Positions 36,576-45,317 of a stretch of 64,000 nt of DNA are shown here, piece after piece. The stretch comes from Pseudomonas kairouanensis (GTDB lineage Bacteria > Pseudomonadota > Gammaproteobacteria > Pseudomonadales > Pseudomonadaceae): the NCBI RefSeq assembly GCF_004682055.1, contig NZ_QUZU01000002.1, forward strand, positions 62,001-126,000. Reading direction: 5' to 3'. The notes under the pieces were generated by a model. It made no database searches and was not told where the DNA came from. It saw nothing but the letters and a program-made list of their open reading frames with translations. Every line of letters begins with the position of its first letter. Position 1 is the stretch's first letter. The position numbers and the translations under genes were made by a program.

Positions 36576-38057
36576 CTACAGCTTCAACTGCCCAATCGCC
36601 TTGCTCAGCTCTCCCGCCAAGGTTGCCAGCTGATTGCTGGTGGTGGCCGAATCCACCGTTTGCTGCACGGTGTTTTCGGTCACGTCTCGAATGCTCACCA
36701 CCGCGCGGTTCATCTCCTCGGCAACGTGGCTTTGCTGTTCGGCTGCGACGGCGATCTGAGTGTTGCTCTCGCGCATCTGCGCCACGGCGCCGGTGATTTC
36801 GGCGAGTGCGATGCCGGCTTCCTGGGCTTGCTGTACGCAGTCGTCGGCCTTGAACGAGCTTTCCTGCATAAAGTCCACGGCGTCGCGAGTGCCGGCTTGC
36901 AGCGCCGAAACCATGCGGGTGATTTCGTCGGTGGAGTTTTGCACGCGCTTGGCGAGGTTGCGCACCTCGTCGGCGACTACGGCGAAACCACGGCCCATTT
37001 CCCCGGCGCGGGCGGCTTCGATGGCGGCGTTGAGGGCGAGCAGGTTGGTCTGTTCGGCGATGCTGTGGATCACACTGACCACGCCGTTGATTTTCTGACT
37101 GTCTTCGGCAAGTTTCTGGATCATTTCGGCGGTCTGTTGCACGCCGGTGGAGAGCCCGGCAATCGAGCGCTGCACGCGGGTGACAACTTCCTGGCCGCTG
37201 CCGGCGAGGGTGTCGGCGGTCTGGGACAGGTCACGGGTGGCGCCGGCATGTTGGGCGATGTGGTAGACGGTGGCCGTCATCTCATTGATGGCGGTGGCGG
37301 CCTGGTCGGTTTCACTTTGCTGGCCAAGCATGCCGTGTTGTACGTCGTTCATGCTGCTGGCCAGGCGGGCGGCGCCGTCGTCCAGTTGCTGGGCGGTGTG
37401 CGCCACGGTGTTGACCACGCGCTGGTAACCGGCCTGCATGGCGTTGAAGGCGCTGGCCATCTGGCCGACTTCGTCCTTGCACGCCAAAGGCACGCGGGCC
37501 GAGAGGTCGCCGGTTTTCTCTACGTGCAGCATCACGTCCTTGAGGGTGTTGAGCTGGCTGAGCAGGAAACGGATCAGCAATTGCGAGGCGCCGAGCATCG
37601 CCAGCATCAGGATCGCCACGGCGACGGCGTAATGGGCAAAACGATCCTCGAACACCTGGCTCAGGCTTGGCGCGTAGGCCAGCACAGCCACCTGCTGGCC
37701 GTCGGCGCGAGCGATCACTTCGGCGCCCAGTAACGGGTTTTCGCCAAACAGGGGCATGGGGTTGAGTTCGACCCAACCACTGGCGTTGCTCAGGGCCGCC
37801 AGGTCTTGATCGGCCAACTGGGGGATTTGGCCACGGGTGAACGTGAGCCAGTGCTCGTCGTTGGGCAATGCCTGGCCCGCTGGCCAGGCGCTGAGCAAGC
37901 GCCCCTGGGCCTGCGCGCTAGCCTGGGCCGCAGCGCCGCGCGCCTGTTGTTCGAGCTGCACGGCGTACAGCACCAGCAACAGCGTGGTGATGAAGGCGAC
38001 CGCGTTGACGGCCCAGAATTTGTATTTAAGCGAGATATTGCTAAGCCAGGCACCCAT
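36576..38057 (-). CDS. Methyl-accepting chemotaxis protein
   Basis: From the ATG at 38055-38057 the protein has 493 residues. One membrane helix ([20 protein letters not shown]), a periplasmic sensor of about 120 residues, a second helix ([20 protein letters not shown]) and a HAMP segment come before a long coiled-coil signalling domain. The conserved hairpin tip reads [20 protein letters not shown] and [15 protein letters not shown]. The protein ends without a CheR-docking pentapeptide. It relays a periplasmic signal to CheA; the ligand is unknown. The sensor does not show an obvious Cache motif. It lies alone on the minus strand. Confidence 0.92.
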   Translation of the reverse strand: MGAWLSNISLKYKFWAVNAVAFITTLLLVLYAVQLEQQARGAAAQASAQAQGRLLSAWPAGQALPNDEHWLTFTRGQIPQLADQDLAALSNASGWVELNPMPLFGENPLLGAEVIARADGQQVAVLAYAPSLSQVFEDRFAHYAVAVAILMLAMLGASQLLIRFLLSQLNTLKDVMLHVEKTGDLSARVPLACKDEVGQMASAFNAMQAGYQRVVNTVAHTAQQLDDGAARLASSMNDVQHGMLGQQSETDQAATAINEMTATVYHIAQHAGATRDLSQTADTLAGSGQEVVTRVQRSIAGLSTGVQQTAEMIQKLAEDSQKINGVVSVIHSIAEQTNLLALNAAIEAARAGEMGRGFAVVADEVRNLAKRVQNSTDEITRMVSALQAGTRDAVDFMQESSFKADDCVQQAQEAGIALAEITGAVAQMRESNTQIAVAAEQQSHVAEEMNRAVVSIRDVTENTVQQTVDSATTSNQLATLAGELSKAIGQLKL

Positions 38058-38153
38058 GGAAGGTTTTCTCTGATAGCGGAAACAGCATTGGCAAGGTGCC
38101 ATTATTGTGCCGCTAGTGCAGAAAACCGTTTTGACATGGGTCAATGCGCCGCA

Positions 38154-38960
38154 TCAATCCACCGCAGGCAGCCCGAAAAAGGCGCGGGCGCTGGCGGTGC
38201 TGTGTTGTGCCAGGTCTTCCACGCTTTCATTGCGATGCAACGCCACCTCGCGCAGCACCTCGGGCAAGTACGCCGGTTCGTTGCGGCCATTTTTCGGTTT
38301 GGGCCGCAGGGTGCGCGGCAGCAGGTAGGGCGCATCGCTTTCCAGCATCAGGCGGCCTCGGGGAATCTCCCTGACCAGCGGGTGCAGATGGGTCCCACGG
38401 CGCTCGTCGCAGATCCACCCGGTGATGCCGATGTGCAAGTCAAGGTCGAGGTAGCTGAACAACGCCTGCTGCTCGCCGGTAAAGCAGTGCACGACGGCTG
38501 CGGTGAGGTGGTCGCGGTAACCCCTGAGGATCTCCAGCAGCCGAACGTTGGCATCGCGCTCATGCAGGAACACCGGCAGTTTAAGCTCGACGGCCAGGGC
38601 CAGGTGCTCTTCGAGGACTTTTTCCTGTTGCGGGCGGGGTGAAAAATCCCGGTTGAAATCCAGCCCGCATTCGCCCACCGCCCGCACGCGACGGTCATTG
38701 AGCAAGCCACGCAAACGCTGGGCGCTGTCGCCGTTCCAGTCGCTGGCGCTGTGGGGGTGGATGCCGGCGGTGCTGAACAGGCGCTGGCCGCTTTGATCGA
38801 ATTTTACGCAGAGTTCCAGGGCCTGCTCACTGCCGTCGACGCTGGTGCCGGTGAGCACCAATTGCTGCACGCCGGCGGCGTAGGCGCGGTCGAGGGCGGC
38901 CTGGTGTTTCTCGTCAAAACTGGGGTTGGTCAGGTTGACGCCGATATCAATGAGTTGCAT
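38154..38960 (-). CDS. tatD: TatD metal-dependent deoxyribonuclease
   Basis: The 268-residue TIM-barrel hydrolase starts [15 protein letters not shown], which is the true TatD variant of the usual DxHxH opening, as in the Escherichia coli enzyme. Other metal-site landmarks are [20 protein letters not shown] and [10 protein letters not shown]. TatD enzymes have 3'-5' exonuclease activity on DNA and take part in repair of oxidative damage. The length is normal. There is no Tat translocase gene beside it. It is divergent from the MltF-like gene, and a 237-base space separates them. Confidence 0.92.
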   Translation of the reverse strand: MQLIDIGVNLTNPSFDEKHQAALDRAYAAGVQQLVLTGTSVDGSEQALELCVKFDQSGQRLFSTAGIHPHSASDWNGDSAQRLRGLLNDRRVRAVGECGLDFNRDFSPRPQQEKVLEEHLALAVELKLPVFLHERDANVRLLEILRGYRDHLTAAVVHCFTGEQQALFSYLDLDLHIGITGWICDERRGTHLHPLVREIPRGRLMLESDAPYLLPRTLRPKPKNGRNEPAYLPEVLREVALHRNESVEDLAQHSTASARAFFGLPAVD

Positions 38961-39197
38961 GGTGCTATCTCCGCCTGCGGCCGGAAAGCATATCAGAGCT
39001 GTAGATTTATAAGAAAATCGAAGAACTACAACGAGTTATCGCTGTCTTTGAACGTCGCAAGTGACATTGGGCCTGGCCGCGCGCCGTTCCCTGTGCCACC
39101 GTTGCGCGCAAAGCCTGCGCATTAAGCGCTCTGTTTCTGACCCCCAGCGCCTCGTTTTTCGCGAGGACGTTGGGCAGTATTCTTTTCCGGAGAGCGG

Positions 39198-40619
39198 ATG
39201 ATCCGACCCTCGGCGTTGCTTATGTTGTGCCTGACGTTACTGCTGCCCATGGCGGCGGTGGCGCGTCTGGACGGGCCGCTGGAAGTGACCAAGCCCGGCA
39301 AGGTGCGCGACCTGGCGGAAATCCGTTCCAGCCGAACCCTGCGCGTACTGGTCAACCAGAGTCGTAACAGTTCCGGCGAAGTGCAGGGCCAGGCCATCGG
39401 CGTTGAATACCACCGCCTGCGTGCCTTCGAGCAATACCTCAATGGCCATGCCCGCGATGGCCAGGCGATCAACCTCAAGATCATTCCCAAGGCCAAGGAC
39501 CAGTTGCTCGGCGCGCTGGCCCGTGGCGAAGGCGACCTGGTGGCGCCCGGTGAACTGCTGGACGTTAAGGCTGCGCACAAGATCAGCACCAGCGACCCGA
39601 TTGCCAGCGATGTGCCCCTGTGGCTGGTGGGTGTCAAAGGCGAGCGACGGTTTACCAAGTTGGAGCAACTCTCGGGTCGAACCCTGGCGTTGACCACCGG
39701 CAGCGCGGCAGCGGATGCCATCAGCCAGGTGAATCAGAAACTGGCCTTGCACAAGCAGCCGCCGGTAAAAGTGGAGTGGGTCGATCCCACCCTGGCCGTG
39801 GAAGACGTGTTGGAAATGGTCCAGGCCGGCATTTTTCACCTGACCATTGTCGAAAAACCGATTGCCGAACGCTGGTCGAAGATCCTGCCGAAGCTGCGTT
39901 TTGACAAGCAGGTGGTCATCAATGAACCGGGCGACGAATACTGGTTTGTGCGTCAGGACGCCTCGATGTTACGGGCCAGCATTGATCGTTTTCTCAAGAC
40001 CTACCGAACCCCTTCCGACCAGGACGTAGCGTTCCAGCGCATTTACCGACGCCTGTATCAGGTGCGCAATCCCTTGGCGCGTGTCGACCGCCAACGCCTG
40101 GAAAAACTGCGGCCCGTGCTGCAAAAGCATGCGCGCGAGCAGGGCATGGACTGGCTGAACCTCGCTGCACTGGCGTTCAAGGAGTCGGCGCTCGATCCCG
40201 GCGCACGCAACAGCGGCGGCCCTACGGGCCTGATGCAGATCACCCCTTCGGCAGCGCAGCGGGTGGGCGTGAACAATATCGAAAGCCTTGATAGCAATGT
40301 GCAGGCAGGTGCGCGCTACCTGGCGATGATCCGTCGCAAGTTCTTCTCCAGCCCCAAGCTCAACGAACGTGAACGCATGGCGTTTGTGCTGGCGGCCTAC
40401 AACATGGGCCCCGAGCGCGTGCAAGGCATGCGTACCGAGGCCAGGCGCCGGGGGCTCAACCCTAACCAGTGGTTCTTCCAGGTTGAACGCATTGCCATGG
40501 AGCAAGTGGGGATGGGCGGCGTGAGCTATGTTAATAGCGTCAACAAGTACTACTTGGCGTTTGATCGGGAGCGGGAGTCCCTGGAGCCGCCAACGCCGAA
40601 AATTGCCTCACGCAAATAA
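39198..40619 (+). CDS. Lytic murein transglycosylase, MltF-like
   Basis: The 473-residue protein has a Sec signal peptide (LLMLCLTLLLPMAAVA), then a solute-binding type 3 module (about 45-285; IRSSRTLRVLVNQSRN), then an SLT transglycosylase domain (about 310-430). The catalytic Glu is in ALAFKESALDPGARN, followed by GGPTGLMQI and VLAAYNMGPERVQGM. It cleaves peptidoglycan between MurNAc and GlcNAc in the periplasm. MltF has the same two modules, but usually a lipid or membrane anchor, which is not seen here. GGAGAGCGG stands ahead of the ATG. Confidence 0.88.
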   Translation: MIRPSALLMLCLTLLLPMAAVARLDGPLEVTKPGKVRDLAEIRSSRTLRVLVNQSRNSSGEVQGQAIGVEYHRLRAFEQYLNGHARDGQAINLKIIPKAKDQLLGALARGEGDLVAPGELLDVKAAHKISTSDPIASDVPLWLVGVKGERRFTKLEQLSGRTLALTTGSAAADAISQVNQKLALHKQPPVKVEWVDPTLAVEDVLEMVQAGIFHLTIVEKPIAERWSKILPKLRFDKQVVINEPGDEYWFVRQDASMLRASIDRFLKTYRTPSDQDVAFQRIYRRLYQVRNPLARVDRQRLEKLRPVLQKHAREQGMDWLNLAALAFKESALDPGARNSGGPTGLMQITPSAAQRVGVNNIESLDSNVQAGARYLAMIRRKFFSSPKLNERERMAFVLAAYNMGPERVQGMRTEARRRGLNPNQWFFQVERIAMEQVGMGGVSYVNSVNKYYLAFDRERESLEPPTPKIASRK

Positions 40620-40722
40620 TCGATTTTATCGATGTTAATTAGGCATTTTTTCGGCTTTTATCATTCTGTAATCTGATTAATATAGCGGCCAACCAACCCC
40701 TACTTTGAAAAGGATTATCACC

Positions 40723-41157
40723 ATGAGCCCACTGATCAAAAGCATCCTGTCTACCCGCGCCGGCTACGGCCTGACCATCCTGCGCGTTGTGGTCGGCATC
40801 ATCTTTGCCGCCCACGGCTCGCAAAAACTGTTTGGCTGGTTTGGCGGCTATGGCCTGGCGGGCACTGCCCAGTGGATGGAAAGCATCGGCCTGGCGCCGG
40901 GTACCCTGATGGCGCTGTTGTCTGGCGGCACCGAGTTCTTCGCGGGCCTGGCACTGATCATCGGTTTGCTGGTGCGCCCTGCGGCATTGGGCCTGACCAT
41001 CTTGTCGCTGGTGGCGATCTTCTCGGTGCATATCCACAACGGTCTGTTCATGGCCAACAACGGGTATGAGTTTGCACTGGCCTTGCTGGGTGGCTCGCTG
41101 GCGGTGCTGCTGGAAGGCGCTGGCAAACTGTCTGCCGACCGCGCCATCGCCAACTGA
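40723..41157 (+). CDS. DoxX family membrane protein
   Basis: The ATG at 40723 with AAGGA upstream gives 144 residues and four membrane helices. Landmarks are LRVVVGIIFAAHGSQKLFGW and GGTEFFAGLALIIGLLVRPA, typical of the DoxX/SURF4-like family. Its role in pseudomonads is unknown; relatives are linked to thiol or redox homeostasis. A terminator follows at 41180, so it forms a single-gene unit. Confidence 0.88.
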   Translation: MSPLIKSILSTRAGYGLTILRVVVGIIFAAHGSQKLFGWFGGYGLAGTAQWMESIGLAPGTLMALLSGGTEFFAGLALIIGLLVRPAALGLTILSLVAIFSVHIHNGLFMANNGYEFALALLGGSLAVLLEGAGKLSADRAIAN

Positions 41158-41179
41158 CTCTCGCTGTAGAACGCCCAAG

Positions 41180-41203
41180 AGGCCCGCCATGTGCGGGCCT
41201 TTT
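41180..41203 (+). terminator. Terminator after doxX
   Basis: AGGCCCGC and GCGGGCCT pair in a perfect eight-base stem with a five-base loop, followed by TTT. It lies 22 bases after the doxX stop and 15 bases before the next promoter. Confidence 0.8.
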
Positions 41204-41217
41204 GCTGCTCGGGATTC

Positions 41218-41247
41218 TTGACACCGCGCTATTGGCTTCTCTAGGAT
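41218..41247 (+). promoter_or_regulatory. Sigma-70 promoter of the riboswitch-like leader
   Basis: TTGACA at 41218-41223 and TAGGAT at 41242-41247 are separated by 18 bases. Transcription would start near 41254, directly at the base of the P1 stem of the structured leader. Confidence 0.65.
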
Positions 41248-41254
41248 GCCGCTC

Positions 41255-41357
41255 ATGCGCCGATTTAAACAGCTAATTGCGGGGCGCCATGGGTGACCGT
41301 TCTCGGTCCCGACAGAAGCAATCACCTTGCTTCGAAATTCCGCTAAAGCGCTGGTTC
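41255..41357 (+). ncRNA. SAM-II-like riboswitch candidate in a ~150-base leader
   Basis: GCGCC (41257-41261) pairs with GGCGC (41283-41287) as a P1 stem. Its loop contains GATTTAA and ATTGC, the conserved loop bases of SAM-II riboswitches. Two hairpins follow (GACCG/CGGTC at 41295-41308 and GAAGCAA/TTGCTTC at 41315-41333). Then comes GCTAAA (41342-41347), also a SAM-II hallmark. CAGC in the P1 loop (41270-41273) can pair with GCTG (41350-41353) as the pseudoknot. Further on TGCCTC (41363-41368) can pair with GAGGCA (41389-41394), hiding a GAGG before the ATG at 41408. The ligand (S-adenosylmethionine) is inferred from these motifs only. Confidence 0.65.
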
Positions 41358-41407
41358 GGTGTTGCCTCTCACCTGCCCGCAGACTTTTGAGGCAGAGACT
41401 CGACACG

Positions 41408-41716
41408 ATGAATGCACTACGCCCCCTGATTCGCCTGGCCCCGATCACCGCGGACCTCACTCAACGCAATCCCAAGATCCTCCTGGGTGGCAAGCACCAG
41501 CCGACGCTGTTGCGTTACCTGGATGGCTGGCCTCGTCGTAGCGGGCGTCCCTCGGCGTTCTTGATTCAGTTTGTTGAAGACGGCGACTCCCTTGCCCGTT
41601 TCGCCAGCAACAGCTTTGACCTGGCCGTTATCCAGGCCCCCAGTGCCAGCAATGCCGATGAAGTGATTCGTCAGTTGACGCGTATTGCCCGTCAAGGCTT
41701 GATTGCGCGCCGTTGA
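41408..41716 (+). CDS. Unknown small protein behind the riboswitch-like leader
   Basis: The 102-residue protein is basic at its N-terminus (LRPLIRLAPITADLTQRNP). Its C-terminal half reads SNSFDLAVIQAPSASNADEV followed by IRQLTRIARQGLIARR. That pattern resembles the late strand-helix unit of class I SAM methyltransferases and MetW (FDLVV, then a helix and R-x-GLI). The glycine-rich SAM-binding loop is not evident and the domain is too short to be a full enzyme. I do not recognise the family. The leader upstream suggests control by a methionine-cycle metabolite. The gene is convergent with the GldG-like gene four bases away. Confidence 0.7.
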   Translation: MNALRPLIRLAPITADLTQRNPKILLGGKHQPTLLRYLDGWPRRSGRPSAFLIQFVEDGDSLARFASNSFDLAVIQAPSASNADEVIRQLTRIARQGLIARR

Positions 41717-41720
41717 GGTT

Positions 41721-43400
41721 TCAATACAGCGCGCAAGGCGGTAGGGGACGGCGCCGCCGCCGCCACAGGTACACCCCCAAGGCAACCAGGCACAGCAACG
41801 CAGGCACTGGCACGATAAGCACTAGCTTCATGTTTCGCTCCAGGCGACGCACAGGCGCATAGGCCTGTGTTTTCAGCGCGTGCAGTTCCGCCGGCAGGCT
41901 TAGCCGTTCTTTGTTGAGCGCTTGCAGCTGGGTGCCGGTATCCACAGCCTCCGTGCCCATCGCGGTAGCGGGTGGGTTCATGCGTTGCCATTCCTTTTCG
42001 GTGTGCGCTAGCCGTCGCAACAGGTCTTTGGCCTGGGTTTGATAGGCCTGCTCGGCGGACTCGCGCAGGTTTTCCAGCACCTGCGATGTTGCGCCAGTGA
42101 CCCCATGAGGACGTATGTTTGCAAGCTCATCGGGAGCGGCCAGGTTATCCAATGTGTTAAGCACGAACAGGCTATTGCTACGTTGGGCCGGGCTGTCCAG
42201 GTGGTCGCCGAGCACATCCGTGTCGGCAACGATCACCACATGGATTTGTGCTGATTTTTGCAGGCCCGGCGATCGTTCACCCACCCCATCGGGAAACGCT
42301 GAATAGGCTGGCCCCTGAATGCGGGCAGCGATGACGTGCTGTTCGCCGCTTCTGGTGAGTTCACTGTCCAGTTCGTCAGGCTGTGCGAGCGCCGATTGTC
42401 TTGAACTGCGCAGCAGTGGGGTGAAGTCCGTCTGGCTTTTTTCAAGACGTGTGAGGACGCCGCTGCTGGCTACCGTTACCGCATCGAGTTTCCAGGTGCT
42501 GACATCGCTGGTCGCCATTGCCTTTCGCGGCAGTGTCAACGTTTCCGGGAGAGGGGCGGTCGAGGCGTAAGTGGTATCGATGAGTATCTTGTCGCTCTTC
42601 ATGGCGACGCCCCAGCTGGCAAGCAGCCCGTCCAGAACTGCGGGCGAACGCGTTTCCTCCAATTGCCGGTTGCTCTGCGGGTCGATAAACATCATGACCT
42701 TGCCGCCTCCCAGTACAAACTGATCAACCGCATACAGGGTTTGTTCTGGCAGCCTGCGAGGGTGTACGACCATCAGTGCTTTAGTACGTGCAGGCACATG
42801 ATCGGCGTCTGGTTCCAGCTCCAAAACGTCAAAGTGCCGGTGCAACTCCTGCAGCTGCGGCTCAATGGATTCTTCCGGTGACAAACCTGATAACAGCCCG
42901 ATCATGGGGGGCTCCGGATTATGGAGCTGGGTGATCAGGTGGCTGATTTCATATTCAAGAAGCGGGGCTCTGTCAGGGCTGAATGATTCGATACGTTGTG
43001 CGGCCTGGCCATCACGGGTACCGATAAGCCCCAGGAAGCCCTGATTGTCCTCAAGGCCGTACAGCTTGGCTTTGTAGGCATCCTCTGAAAAAGGAGCAGG
43101 ATTGATGATGCGCAAATTGATCATGCCCTTCGATGCTTTTTCGAATGCCTTGAGCGTTTCTTCAACTTGCCTGCCGTAGCGTTTTTGCTCGCCAGACTTG
43201 CGTGAGTGGAAGTAGTAAAAGTCCAATGGCACTTGCAGATTGGAAAGCAATTGCACGGCGGCGGGCGATAACGTGTTGGTTTTATGGGGGGACAAGTCCC
43301 AGCGCAGGTCGGGAAACCTGGGGGCCCAAACCAGGTTGAACGCCAGGAAAAGCAGCAGAATGACAGTGAGGGTTATGCCGGTGCGCAAGGCGGATCGCAT
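41721..43400 (-). CDS. GldG-like ABC transporter auxiliary protein
   Basis: The 559-residue protein has an N-terminal membrane helix (TGITLTVILLLFLAFNLVWA), a large extracytoplasmic region, and a C-terminal helix (LVLIVPVPALLCLVALGVYL) ending in a run of Arg. The region LLSNLQVPLDFYYFHSRKSG and the motif FIDPQSNRQLEE fit the ABC_transp_aux/GldG family. In gliding bacteria GldG works with the GldA and GldF subunits. Here the same three-part set is present (this gene, a permease and an ATPase), but no gliding genes are. The substrate is unknown. A coiled-coil stretch near residues 450-520 precedes the last helix. Confidence 0.8.
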   Translation of the reverse strand: MRSALRTGITLTVILLLFLAFNLVWAPRFPDLRWDLSPHKTNTLSPAAVQLLSNLQVPLDFYYFHSRKSGEQKRYGRQVEETLKAFEKASKGMINLRIINPAPFSEDAYKAKLYGLEDNQGFLGLIGTRDGQAAQRIESFSPDRAPLLEYEISHLITQLHNPEPPMIGLLSGLSPEESIEPQLQELHRHFDVLELEPDADHVPARTKALMVVHPRRLPEQTLYAVDQFVLGGGKVMMFIDPQSNRQLEETRSPAVLDGLLASWGVAMKSDKILIDTTYASTAPLPETLTLPRKAMATSDVSTWKLDAVTVASSGVLTRLEKSQTDFTPLLRSSRQSALAQPDELDSELTRSGEQHVIAARIQGPAYSAFPDGVGERSPGLQKSAQIHVVIVADTDVLGDHLDSPAQRSNSLFVLNTLDNLAAPDELANIRPHGVTGATSQVLENLRESAEQAYQTQAKDLLRRLAHTEKEWQRMNPPATAMGTEAVDTGTQLQALNKERLSLPAELHALKTQAYAPVRRLERNMKLVLIVPVPALLCLVALGVYLWRRRRRPLPPCALY

Positions 43401-43414
43401 CTAGAACGACCTTC

Positions 43415-44140
43415 TTAGCGGCGTTTATAGTTGAGCAGCACAATCGTTGCCGTTAGAAAGGCAACCATCATGCTGATGAAGTACAAGCCGTCGCGAAGAA
43501 TGAATGAGCCATGGTCGATCATGGCAAAGCGCAGAAAGGGACTAAGAGACGTCAGACTGTCGATGATCCAGATCGGGGTTTGATGTTCAAGTGCGTCAAG
43601 TACAGACGACAGGCTACCGGCGATCAATAATAAACACAGCGTTAAGAGGAAAATGACCAAGCGTTGATGTGTCAACGCGCAAATGAAAAAACCGACTGAT
43701 AGATAACTGCCTGCCAATAACCAGCTGGCCAGAAATTGTGAGGCAATGACTAAGTTATCTGCAGTGCCGAACACATTGATCATGATCACCAGCGGAAAGG
43801 TCAGCAACAGGGCCAGTGCGGCGATAACCCAAGCGGCAAAAAACTTGCCGACGACAAGTTCAGACGGTTTGAGGGGCAGGGTGGCCAGAAAGTCCACAAA
43901 GCCACTCTCGTGCTCATTCGCCAGAAGTTGGGTAGACAGCGTGGGAATCAACAGTAGGTACAGCCACGGGTGAATCTGGAAAAATGCCTGTAAGTGACGG
44001 CTGCCTTGTTCCAGCCATTGATGAGTCTGTAATCCCAGTACTGCCGACAGCAGCAGGAACGCGGTGATGCTCAAGTAGGTGGAAGGCGCGCATAGATAAT
44101 TGGCCAGTTGACGTCGGAAGACCGTGAACACTCTGTTCAA
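43415..44140 (-). CDS. GldF-like ABC transporter permease
   Basis: The 241-residue permease has six membrane helices and starts at TTG (44138-44140), with AAGGGG upstream, overlapping the ATPase stop. FRRQLANYLCAPSTYLSITA and LANEHESGFVDFLATLPLKP are typical of ABC-2/GldF-type permeases related to NosY. It would form the membrane channel for the ATPase gene upstream in the transcript. A 14-base space separates it from the GldG-like gene. The direction of transport is probably export or energised signalling. Confidence 0.82.
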   Translation of the reverse strand: MNRVFTVFRRQLANYLCAPSTYLSITAFLLLSAVLGLQTHQWLEQGSRHLQAFFQIHPWLYLLLIPTLSTQLLANEHESGFVDFLATLPLKPSELVVGKFFAAWVIAALALLLTFPLVIMINVFGTADNLVIASQFLASWLLAGSYLSVGFFICALTHQRLVIFLLTLCLLLIAGSLSSVLDALEHQTPIWIIDSLTSLSPFLRFAMIDHGSFILRDGLYFISMMVAFLTATIVLLNYKRR

Positions 44141-45060
44141 AGGGACGCCCCTTGGGCCAAGCGATGAACCACATCGTCAAAGCGACCGGGTTCCATTTTC
44201 AGTGAGTGAACTTGCCAGTGTCGGTTGGCAATCAGCGCACTGATGGAAGGGAAGATACTGTGGCCTGGCATGGCCAGTACGGTCACCGTGCCGGGACGTT
44301 GGTGATCCTCTTCGATGCCGGCAACGCCAGGCAGCACCGCAAGGGCTAGCAAGTCCAGCTCAGACGATGAGGCCAGGGTAACGGCCTGGAAGTACCGTGA
44401 ACTGCGCAGCAGTTCCGGCATTGGGGCATCCGCCAATAAGCAGCCCTTCTCGATAATGAGGCCGCGTGTGCAGGTATCGACCAGCGCTTCGCAATCACGC
44501 GAGGCGACGATCACCGTCATTTCCTCGGTCAATGATTGGATAAGTGCCCGGACCTTGCTTTGCTGGAGCGATGCCAGGCCCTCGCAGGGTTCGTCCAGTA
44601 GCAGTACGCGGGGTGTATGCAGGATCGCCTGGGCAATCGCAACTTTGCGTTTGAGGCCCAGGGGAAGTGTGTTGATCGGATACCTGAGCAAGGGGGACAG
44701 TTCGAGTCGCGCAACCGCTCTATCCACACGGCGGCGTTTTTCGGCGCCGCGAAATCCGCGAAGCTCGGCAATAAAGCTGAGCAAGCTGTTGACGGACATT
44801 GAGGGGTGGTTGAACTCGGCGGGCTGGTAGCCCACGGCTTGGCACGTTTGGCGAGCGTGTGTGCGGGTGTCGAAACCGACGATGTTCACCTGACCGGATG
44901 AGGGGCTTGTCGAGCCAGCCACCATTTTTAAAAGTGTGGTCTTGCCCGCGCGCTCAAGCCCAAACAGTCCAAGGCATTCGTTGCGCTGGGCAGAGAATGA
45001 GAGATCTCTTATTACGATTTTGTTGTCCAGCTGTTTTGTCAGGTTGCTTATCTCGATCAT
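44137..45060 (-). CDS. ABC transporter ATPase with degenerate motifs (GldA-like)
   Basis: The 307-residue ATPase has an intact Walker A (FGLERAGKTTLLKM), a Q-loop (VGYQPAEFNHPS) and a Walker B (RVLLLDEPCEGL). The signature loop, normally LSxGxxQR in this branch, reads LPLGLKRK. The D-loop Asp is lost (GLASLQ), and the switch His is replaced by Arg in IVASRDCEAL. Its C-terminal extension (~215-307) is like that of GldA proteins. It forms an operon with the permease and the GldG-like gene. These changes could make it a slow or regulatory ATPase. Whether it still turns over is unknown. Confidence 0.83.
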   Translation of the reverse strand: MIEISNLTKQLDNKIVIRDLSFSAQRNECLGLFGLERAGKTTLLKMVAGSTSPSSGQVNIVGFDTRTHARQTCQAVGYQPAEFNHPSMSVNSLLSFIAELRGFRGAEKRRRVDRAVARLELSPLLRYPINTLPLGLKRKVAIAQAILHTPRVLLLDEPCEGLASLQQSKVRALIQSLTEEMTVIVASRDCEALVDTCTRGLIIEKGCLLADAPMPELLRSSRYFQAVTLASSSELDLLALAVLPGVAGIEEDHQRPGTVTVLAMPGHSIFPSISALIANRHWQVHSLKMEPGRFDDVVHRLAQGASL

Positions 45061-45317
45061 TTTGTTGTTCTGCTGGATTGGTTTGCCAACTTGTCTGCTA
45101 AAGCAGGCGCCTAAATTGAACTGTGCAGGGGCTCGAAGTGGGAAAAGGGTACGTTCAATAACAAAAGTTGAAAATGCTGAGGTGTTCTAATAAGAGAAGT
45201 CCTACAGCGGGGTTTATAGTCTGCGCAAGTAATCGCTATATGATGGGGGGGTTGCAAAATTGGATGTTTATGGGTGGTTTAATTATTGTTTAATTGTCGT
45301 GAGGCCTGATTATCGTG

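Noticed and set aside
36165..37733. 522-residue + strand frame opposite the chemoreceptor
   Set aside because: The minus strand encodes a full chemoreceptor with the conserved signalling tip; the + frame is a shadow that spans two unrelated minus genes.
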